A DNA stretch of 41,070 nt, taken from an uncultured bacterium (GTDB taxonomy: Bacteria > Patescibacteriota > Minisyncoccia > Moranbacterales > GWC2-37-73). The stretch is from positions 1 to 41,070 of the forward strand of contig CAIOVI010000048.1 in assembly GCA_903861715.1 (NCBI GenBank), written 5' to 3'. The notes beneath the pieces are model-generated. The model did no database searches. It had not been told where the DNA came from and worked only from the letters and a program-made list of their open reading frames with translations. Positions 34,635-41,070 of this stretch are shown one piece after another (within the stretch, counting starts at the first letter, position 1; each line of letters opens with the position of its first letter). Position numbers and translations under genes: made by a program.

Positions 34635-35225
34635 ATGGAACACACAGGACAAATCATTTTTCAATTTCTCAAACACTACGGCTATTTTGCGATGTTGCCG
34701 TTGATGATTGTGGAAGGGCCGGTCGTGACCATTATTGCCGCCATGCTAGCTTCGCTGGGGGCTTTTGCGTGGCCGGTGGTGCTGTTTTTTTCGGTTCTGG
34801 GCGACCTGCTTGGCGACGTTCTGCTTTATGGTGCAGGACGCAAATGGGGCATGGGATTTGTGCACGGCCCGGGAAAATATTTGGGCATTAGTGAGGAATT
34901 GGTTTTGAAAATGGAAAAGTATTTTCAAAAACATGGCGGCAAAACAATTTTTGCGGTCAAATCGACCACTGGTCTTTGCTGGGCCACCTTTGCCACAGCT
35001 GGGATTGTGAAGATGGATTTCAGAAAGTTTCTGCAATATTCTTTGCTCGGCGGAATTGTTTGGAGCGGCTTTTTGGTGGCGATGGGCTATTTTTATGGCT
35101 ATCTTTGGCGATCCATCAAGCAATATCTCAGTTGGATTGGAGTGATCATTTTTGTGGTCGCCGCCCTTTCTTTTGTCGGCATCACGCTTTACAAGAAAAA
35201 ACAAGCAAAAGAATTTTTGAAGTAA
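34635..35225 (+). CDS. DedA/VTT-domain membrane protein, tandem paralog
   Basis: FLKHYGYFAMLPLMIVEGPVVTIIAAMLASLGAFAWPVVLFFSVLGDLLGD. Confidence 0.85.
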   Translation: MEHTGQIIFQFLKHYGYFAMLPLMIVEGPVVTIIAAMLASLGAFAWPVVLFFSVLGDLLGDVLLYGAGRKWGMGFVHGPGKYLGISEELVLKMEKYFQKHGGKTIFAVKSTTGLCWATFATAGIVKMDFRKFLQYSLLGGIVWSGFLVAMGYFYGYLWRSIKQYLSWIGVIIFVVAALSFVGITLYKKKQAKEFLK

Positions 35226-35248
35226 AAATGCTTCTTGGATATTTTTTA

Positions 35249-35276
35249 GGCCATCCTTTGTGGGGATGGCCTTTTT
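35249..35276 (+). terminator. Rho-independent terminator
   Basis: GGCCATCC-tttgtg-GGGATGGCCTTTTT. Confidence 0.75.
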
Positions 35277-35301
35277 CGGAGTTGATTTTCGCGTAAAGTA
35301 A

Positions 35302-36198
35302 TCAAGAAAGGCTTTCAATGAAAGTGCTAATGTGTTCCGCTGTAAGATCGCTTTTGAGCATTGTAGCATTGTGAAATACTCCGCGAAGATGATACCAGGA
35401 AGTATTTTTATGCGCCATTTTAAATCTCTCGCTATTACAAGGCTCCACAAAATCCCACTCGGCAGTTAGATAAGCAAGTTCAACGTCGAAGTGAATCTTA
35501 GAGAGATATTCCAAGGCGGAACCTTCGCAAAGCAAGTTAAGTTCACTTACTCTCTGCGGAAGCCTTTCTTTCGTGAATGGGCTTTTTTGCGCTGGCAGAT
35601 ATTTTTTTAGTTCCGCCCAAACAGGGTCTCCATGAAATGCAAGGCTATGAAGCAGGCCGTTGAACAAAAACTTAGCTGAGAGTTCAAAAGGCTTTCTTGC
35701 TTTGAAACCAACTGGGTTCAGAAACATCAAGCTTTTGACAAGTTCATCATGATTTTTGGCAAATTTTGCCAAAATAGCTGCGCCCATTGAATGACCAATC
35801 CAGTGAAGTTCTTTTCCTGGAAAAACTTGCTTGGCAAAAGCTGCTAACGTTTCACCGTGCCAGAAAAACTTCCATACGGAAGAATAGTAATAGATCTCAG
35901 GGTTTGGCGAATTCCCATAGCCTGGCAAAGAAAGCATGCAGACTTTGTAGCCAAGCTCAGCCAGATAATAAGCCAGCATTGAAACGCCAGTCCAACCCGA
36001 GCCGAAACCTGCCAGCAGGACAATAATTTCTTTGTCATAATCGTCGGTTGGGTTGTCGCTAATTATGCAGTATTTAACAGTAGCTCTTTCGTCCAAATTG
36101 CCGATCTGTAGTTCGATTGTCAGCTCCTTTTCCAGTTGAGGCCCAAAGATAGAAATGATGAAAGCCTTTTCACGAGTAGAAAGAATGTTTTTTTTCAT
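35302..36198 (-). CDS. Alpha/beta hydrolase
   Basis: IIVLLAGFGSGWTGVSMLAYYLAELGYKVCMLSLPGYG; nucleophile elbow WIGHSMGAAILAKFA. Confidence 0.85.
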   Translation of the reverse strand: MKKNILSTREKAFIISIFGPQLEKELTIELQIGNLDERATVKYCIISDNPTDDYDKEIIVLLAGFGSGWTGVSMLAYYLAELGYKVCMLSLPGYGNSPNPEIYYYSSVWKFFWHGETLAAFAKQVFPGKELHWIGHSMGAAILAKFAKNHDELVKSLMFLNPVGFKARKPFELSAKFLFNGLLHSLAFHGDPVWAELKKYLPAQKSPFTKERLPQRVSELNLLCEGSALEYLSKIHFDVELAYLTAEWDFVEPCNSERFKMAHKNTSWYHLRGVFHNATMLKSDLTAEHISTFIESLS

Positions 36199-36357
36199 TG
36201 CAAGCCCCTTTTTGTTTAGTTGACGTGAATTGAAAGCTTTTTTTATTCGGTTATTAAAGAATAAGGTAGTATATCGCAGGGAAAGAAAATGTCAACAGGA
36301 ATGGACTCTTTGGGTTGCAAAAAGAAACTAAAAAAGCTATAGTTGGGAGTATAAACT

Positions 36358-37248
36358 ATGGTTCAAGGAATTATAAAATTGGCGGAAAAGGCCATGGGAA
36401 AGGAAAAGGGAGTTCTCTCGGCTGACCCAAGGGTACTGTATAAACAAGAACGACAACTGATCAATCAGTCGTTTTTTTTCGCTGGCCCGTCTGCCGCCGA
36501 GGCAGGCCCGTCTGCCGCCGAGGCAGGCTCAAATGGGAAAGGAGTTTTGTTGGTGCATGGTTGGTCATCCACAGCTTATGAAGTTCGGCGGTTGGGAAAA
36601 TATCTGAATGAAAATGGTTACACGGTTTATGGTTTGATGCTTGCTGGTCACGGCACCGTGCCAAGGGATTTGGAAAATGTGAAAGCTGAGGATTGGATTG
36701 CTGATGTGGAGAAGGGTTATGCAAAACTGAAAACAACTTGCGACAAGGTGTATGTGGCAGGCACTTCCATTGGGGCAAGCATCGCATTGATTTTGGCGGA
36801 GCAAGAAAAAGAAATGGCTGGGCTGGTGCTGATGGCTACTCCGCACAAACTGCGCTTTGAAAAAATCGGCGTGGCTTTGGTGAAGCTAGTTCTGCTTTTT
36901 AATTCCAAACAATATCGCACCAAATTTTATCCACCGACTTTCGGAGCCTCTGACAGCATCACGCGCATGATTTCCTATCAGAGCTATCCAGTAGCTAGCG
37001 TGCTGGAAGTTTTCGAGTTGGTCAGGAGAGCGCGCAAAAATCTTGGCAGCATTTCGCAGCCATGTTTGCTGATGCAATCGACGCATGATCATATGGTGGC
37101 CAAGGATAGTATGGAAAAAATTTATGCCAAAATAAATTCCAAGCAAAAAAAGAAAATCTACATTCAGAAGGCTTATCACACTTTCATTCCTGACATCAAA
37201 AACGAGCACGTGTTTCGGGATATCTTGGAATTTCTTGATAGTAACTAG
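36358..37248 (+). CDS. Carboxylesterase-like alpha/beta hydrolase with repeat-encoded insertion
   Basis: GVLLVHGWSSTAYEVRRLGKYLNENGYTVYGLMLAGHGT; VAGTSIGASIAL. Confidence 0.85.
   Translation: MVQGIIKLAEKAMGKEKGVLSADPRVLYKQERQLINQSFFFAGPSAAEAGPSAAEAGSNGKGVLLVHGWSSTAYEVRRLGKYLNENGYTVYGLMLAGHGTVPRDLENVKAEDWIADVEKGYAKLKTTCDKVYVAGTSIGASIALILAEQEKEMAGLVLMATPHKLRFEKIGVALVKLVLLFNSKQYRTKFYPPTFGASDSITRMISYQSYPVASVLEVFELVRRARKNLGSISQPCLLMQSTHDHMVAKDSMEKIYAKINSKQKKKIYIQKAYHTFIPDIKNEHVFRDILEFLDSN
36484..36527. repeat. Two tandem 21-bp palindromic units in frame inside the hydrolase gene
   Basis: GGCCCGTCTGCCGCCGAGGCA x2 encoding (GPSAAEA)2. Confidence 0.9.
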
Positions 37249-37251
37249 GAA

Positions 37252-37493
37252 CCGATGCGAAACTACGAAACGTATACGAATCTACGAAATTAAAAAATAA
37301 GAATGAAGGGACAAACAAAAAAGGATTTGATTAACCGAAACGTAAAGTCCTAATGTTTAATTTCTGATGCCTAATGAAATCGATAGAAAAATTTATTTTA
37401 TTTGTAGCTTTGCCTGCCTCGACGGTAGGCGGGTAGCTAATTTGTATATTTGTAGGTTCGTAGATTCGTTTTAATTTCGTAGTTTCGTATCGG
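37252..37493. repeat. 242-bp intergenic inverted-repeat element with nested palindrome
   Basis: CCGATGCGAAACTACGAAACGTATACGAATCTACGAA ... TTCGTAGATTCGTTTTAATTTCGTAGTTTCGTATCGG; nested tgcctgcctcgacggtaggcgggta at 37411-37435. Confidence 0.8.
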
Positions 37494-37497
37494 CCTT

Positions 37498-38691
37498 ATG
37501 AATGTAGCAATCTTCACTAACAACTATCTGCCAAATCCCTACGGTGTCAGCGGGTCGATTGAAAGTTTTCGCAAGCAGCTGGAAGCATTGGGACACACGG
37601 TTTATGTTTTTGCGCCGAGTTTTAAAGGCTATGTGGATGAAAATAAGCGAGTTTTTAGATATCCGGCAATTGATTTGAAATTTAAAAACATCAGATTTCC
37701 AATCGCCATTTCTAATTCCTGCCTCGGCGGCAGACGGGCCTACCGTATTGGTAGGCTTTTGGAAAAATTGGAAATTGAGGTGATTCATGCGCAGCATCCA
37801 AACCTGCTGGGTTGGGAAGCTCGGCGTTGGGCCAAACGAAAAAACGTGCCCTTGATTTTCACTTGGCACACACTCTATGATCAATATGCTCATTTCGCGC
37901 CCATTATTCCTAGCAAATTAGCTGCTTGGTGGGCCATCGGCAATGCCAGAAAATATGCCAATCGAGCTGACCAAGTGATTGTGCCAACTGCTTCAGTGCA
38001 AAAAATCATCAGAGCCTGGGGAGTTTCTAACGAAAATCTGACGGTTGTTCCAACTGGCATCAATGAGAAACAATTTGAAAATTTTCACGGGTCGGAAATT
38101 CGTCAAAAATATGCAGTGGGTGAGGCTGAAATTTTGTTGGTGGTGATCACTCGATTTACAAAAGAAAAAAATTCCCAGTTTCTTTTTGAGGCAGTGGCAA
38201 AGGTGCTACAAAAAAACAAGCAAGTGAAATTTTTGGCAGGGGGCGACGGCGATTTGCTGGAAACGCTAAAGGATATCGCGGCCGAGAAAAATATTGCTGG
38301 GCAAGTTATTTTTGCCGGTTTTGTGCCCAATGAAATCAAAAAGGATTATTATGCGGCGGGAGACATTTTTGTTTTTGCTTCCAAATCTGAAACGCAAGGC
38401 ATGATTATTTCCGAAGCGATGTATGCAGGCTTGCCAGTGGTGGCAGTAGACGGCCCAGGAGTTCGGGATATGGTGACCAACCAAGTCACGGGCCTGCTGA
38501 CTGAGGAAAATGAAGCAGAATTTGCCGCTGCTGTTGAAAGATTGATCAAAGACAAGCAGCTCAGGCAGAAATTTGCTGAAAATGCTGGCAAAATTGCCAG
38601 ACAATTTTACACCGCCACCGTTTGCGCCCAAAAATTGCTGGCAGTCTATGAACAGGCTATAATGAGGAAGAAAGAAAAAGAAAGGCAATAG
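37498..38691 (+). CDS. Family 4 glycosyltransferase
   Basis: MNVAIFTNNYLPNPYGVSGSIESFRKQLEALGHTVYVFAP ... FVFASKSETQGMIISEAMYAGLPVVAVDGPG. Confidence 0.92.
   Translation: MNVAIFTNNYLPNPYGVSGSIESFRKQLEALGHTVYVFAPSFKGYVDENKRVFRYPAIDLKFKNIRFPIAISNSCLGGRRAYRIGRLLEKLEIEVIHAQHPNLLGWEARRWAKRKNVPLIFTWHTLYDQYAHFAPIIPSKLAAWWAIGNARKYANRADQVIVPTASVQKIIRAWGVSNENLTVVPTGINEKQFENFHGSEIRQKYAVGEAEILLVVITRFTKEKNSQFLFEAVAKVLQKNKQVKFLAGGDGDLLETLKDIAAEKNIAGQVIFAGFVPNEIKKDYYAAGDIFVFASKSETQGMIISEAMYAGLPVVAVDGPGVRDMVTNQVTGLLTEENEAEFAAAVERLIKDKQLRQKFAENAGKIARQFYTATVCAQKLLAVYEQAIMRKKEKERQ
37718..37756. repeat. Two adjacent palindromes inside the GT4 coding sequence
   Basis: CCTGCCTCGGCGGCAGACGGGCC (exact reverse complement of 36484-36506) followed by GCCTACC-gtatt-GGTAGGC. 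Confidence 0.85.
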
Positions 38692-38825
38692 GGTAGTAAT
38701 GGATAGTGAGCATGTTGAAAAATTTCTGGTAATCTATGTGCGTTTTTTAATAATAATATTTTATTTTTTGTGTATCCTTAGTGTGAATTTTTGTTTTATG
38801 CTATGTGGTATATGTTACGCTTTTT

Positions 38826-39401
38826 ATGTATGAAGTAAAAAAGTTTGAGCATTTGTTGGGCTTGGAAGGTTTTTCGGATGAACTCTTGAAAAATCATTTC
38901 ACGCTTTATGAAGGTTATGTTAAAAATGTTAATGGTTTAGTTGATTTGCTTACCACAAAAGAAGCAGGAACAGTTGAATATAGCGAACTTCAACGTCGGC
39001 TAGGTTGGGAATTTGATGGCATGAGACTCCATGAACTTTATTTTGAAAATCTAATGAAGGGTGGCAGTGAGCTCGATGTGAATTCAGATTTGGGAAAATT
39101 GATGATAAAACTGTATGGAAGTTTTGAGAATTGGAAAAAGAATTTTGTTTCCGTTGGGATGATGCGAGGAATTGGCTGGGTGGTTCTGTATTATGACCCT
39201 AATGCTAATGAACTATTTAATGTTTGGATTAATGAGCATGACACAGGACACCTAGTTGGATGCACTCCAATCTTAGTGCTGGACGTTTTCGAACACGCCT
39301 ACATGCTTCAATATGGTCTCAAAAAAGCTGACTACCTCGAAGCCTTCATGAAAAACATTTGCTTCCACGTCGCCAACGCCCGCTTTACTGCGGCGCAATA
39401 A
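38826..39401 (+). CDS. Fe/Mn superoxide dismutase
   Basis: NHFTLYEGYVKNVN, MRLHELYFENL, WINEHDTGHLVGCTPILVLDVFEHAYMLQYG. Confidence 0.88.
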   Translation: MYEVKKFEHLLGLEGFSDELLKNHFTLYEGYVKNVNGLVDLLTTKEAGTVEYSELQRRLGWEFDGMRLHELYFENLMKGGSELDVNSDLGKLMIKLYGSFENWKKNFVSVGMMRGIGWVVLYYDPNANELFNVWINEHDTGHLVGCTPILVLDVFEHAYMLQYGLKKADYLEAFMKNICFHVANARFTAAQ

Positions 39402-39426
39402 GATTTTTGCGAAAATAAAAAGAATA

Positions 39427-39454
39427 AAGGCTCATCACAAGAGATGAGCCTTTT
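39427..39454. terminator. Rho-independent terminator
   Basis: AAAGGCTCATC-acaaga-GATGAGCCTTTTT. Confidence 0.75.
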
Positions 39455-39477
39455 TGATTAAGGAATACAGAAGATTG

Positions 39478-40542
39478 CTAATTTTTAACTCTCCAGGCAG
39501 TTTCACCACCACCCAGGAAGACGGGAATTCCAGCAATCAGCTTTGGATTTTTTTCCGCTTCCTTGACGAGTGTGATTTTTTCTTTGCTTGGATCAAGGCC
39601 ATAAAACTCAGGACCAAAAATTGAAGCAAAATTTTCAAAATACTTCCGTTTGCCATGAGCATCGAAAAGTTCCGCATACTTTTGAAGTGAAATCGGATCC
39701 GAAAAAATGCCAGCGGCTGGTTTTTCTTTCCGAATCTTTGCTTCCAAAAGATGAGGTGCGCTGTCAGTGCCGAGGAAGAATCTTGGATCCCCACTAAACA
39801 TGGCCTCAATCACTGCTTCCCGATCTTTTGGATATTTGGCAATCGGTTTGCAATATAGCCTTGAATCAACAAATTTTCCTCTCCAGTTGATAACCATAGG
39901 GAAAGTAATCGATGCATGATGGATTGCCAGAGTCACGCCTATCCGATACTTACGAGGCAAATTTCTGATAAAATGAATCATTTGCCATGAGGATGCGTGC
40001 TCCACCATGATTTTGAGTTTTGGAAAATTTCTGAGCAGATATTGCAGGAAGAGGATGGCCTGTTCTTCTTGGTATCTCGGGTCAATTTTTTTCCCATTTG
40101 TATCAAATTCGACCTCAAAATGACAAGAAAAAACACAATCATTTTCAATCAGCAACTCAAAAAATTCTCGAAAAGCTGGCGTGTAGAAATCATAAAGTGA
40201 CAGGCCCGGAGATCCATTAGTCGAAAGACCTCCAGGGAGGAACTTGTAGACTCGAATGCCAAGTTTTTTGGCTGCTGGAAAAATAGTTTTGCGATTCGCA
40301 AGCAGGTTTTGAGTCACCATCAGAGGAACAATTGCCTTGAAGGAAGGCGCAATCTCTAGAATAGCTCCCTTGTAGGCCAGATTTTTTTCAATCGTGTCGA
40401 TGACTTCATCGCCTGGCAAATTTCCCATACAGACACCGCCAAAATAATGTTGGGCGGTGTAGGGCACAACATCTTTCATCATCTGACCGTTGCGAAAATG
40501 AACGTGGCCGTTAAACGGTTTGGTAATTTCGATTGTTTCCAT
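39478..40542 (-). CDS. pyrC: Dihydroorotase (PyrC type)
   Basis: ITKPFNGHVHFRNGQMMKDVVPYTAQHYFGGVCMGNL ... FFLGTDSAPHLLEAKIRKEKPAAGIFS; SD ttGGAGGAGataacaATG. Confidence 0.88.
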   Translation of the reverse strand: METIEITKPFNGHVHFRNGQMMKDVVPYTAQHYFGGVCMGNLPGDEVIDTIEKNLAYKGAILEIAPSFKAIVPLMVTQNLLANRKTIFPAAKKLGIRVYKFLPGGLSTNGSPGLSLYDFYTPAFREFFELLIENDCVFSCHFEVEFDTNGKKIDPRYQEEQAILFLQYLLRNFPKLKIMVEHASSWQMIHFIRNLPRKYRIGVTLAIHHASITFPMVINWRGKFVDSRLYCKPIAKYPKDREAVIEAMFSGDPRFFLGTDSAPHLLEAKIRKEKPAAGIFSDPISLQKYAELFDAHGKRKYFENFASIFGPEFYGLDPSKEKITLVKEAEKNPKLIAGIPVFLGGGETAWRVKN

Positions 40543-40544
40543 TG

Positions 40545-40946
40545 TTATCTCCTCCAAGAGATTGAGTTAGCTTGTTGAATGATTTTTTGAACGTTCCAAG
40601 GACGCAGAAATGCGACCGAACCAATTGCGATTGCGCTTGCGCCTGCTTCGCTCAAGCGAATAACATCGTCTGGGCAAAGAATGCCTCCGCCAGCTATTAT
40701 CGGCATTGTGATTCCATAGACGCGAGCTTCTTCCACCCATCTTTCCACAATTGGCAAGAGCGGTTTTCCAGAAAGACCCCCTGGCTGTTTGAAACCCCTC
40801 TTTATCAGAGGAGAAACATCGGAACCAAAAAGTTTTTTCCAATTGATCCACTCTGGCATTTCTCCAAAAGGAATTGTGTTTGAACAGGTGATTGAATCAA
40901 AGATATTTGCTGCTTGAATTTCTTTGATGGCTATGGTGGTTCCCTT
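40545..40946 (-). pseudogene. pyrD: C-terminal fragment of dihydroorotate dehydrogenase
   Basis: NIFDSITCSNTIPFGEMPEWINW..GGLSGKPLLPIVERWVEEARVYGITMPIIAGGGILCPDDVIRLSEAGASAIAIGSVAFLRPW; N-terminal half missing. Confidence 0.82.
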
Positions 40947-41000
40947 TGTCAACACAGCTAAATTAGAAAAAGTAGAGGGAAAATTTTTAAAAATTATTAG

Positions 41001-41070
41001 CTATTGAAAATGCACTTCCCTAGGGGTTGCGTATTCCAAAGATTGATGTCTGCGGGTATTATTGTAGAAA
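41001..41070 (-). CDS. IS3-family (IS150-like) transposase, C-terminal end only, runs off the window
   Basis: Minus-strand translation FYNNTRRHQSLEYATPREVHFQ*, a characteristic IS3-family OrfB C-terminus. Confidence 0.85.
   Translation of the reverse strand, partial: FYNNTRRHQSLEYATPREVHFQ

Noticed and set aside
34746-35450. 234-aa minus-strand ORF opposite the second tandem DedA gene
   Set aside because: Antisense shadow of a clear membrane protein gene.
40572-40883. 103-aa plus-strand ORF opposite the pyrD fragment
   Set aside because: Antisense shadow of recognisable dihydroorotate dehydrogenase sequence.

Overview
AT-rich, gene-dense bacterial window. I infer Candidate Phyla Radiation/Patescibacteria-like from gene style and mostly Shine-Dalgarno-less starts; this was not tested. 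Recognisable genes: two glucosaminidase/lysozyme-like paralogs, thiI, three TrmB-type HTH regulators, a B12-binding-type radical SAM protein, an AAA/DUF4143 ATPase, a SAM methyltransferase, ychF, a MarR/HlyD/EmrA-like/DHA2-MFS efflux operon, an ECF sigma factor with a putative anti-sigma membrane protein, a MacA/MacB/FtsX-permease cluster bracketed by two DUF5666-like proteins, three DedA proteins, GT2 and GT4 glycosyltransferases, rarA, a Gfo/Idh/MocA oxidoreductase, a HAD hydrolase, two alpha/beta hydrolases, Fe/Mn SOD, pyrC, and a pyrD fragment next to the C-terminal end of an IS3-family transposase at the right edge. The most unusual content is a dense set of small inverted-repeat elements without an encoded transposase. 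Short palindromes sit inside larger inverted repeats (with comparable empty sites in the window), inside coding sequences in frame, and in one case inside a nuclease pseudogene with an 8-bp target duplication whose removal restores the frame exactly. The region 27.4-32.5 kb is a gene graveyard (truncated RhuM, peptidase E fragment, broken YhcG/DUF1016 nuclease) interleaved with these repeats.
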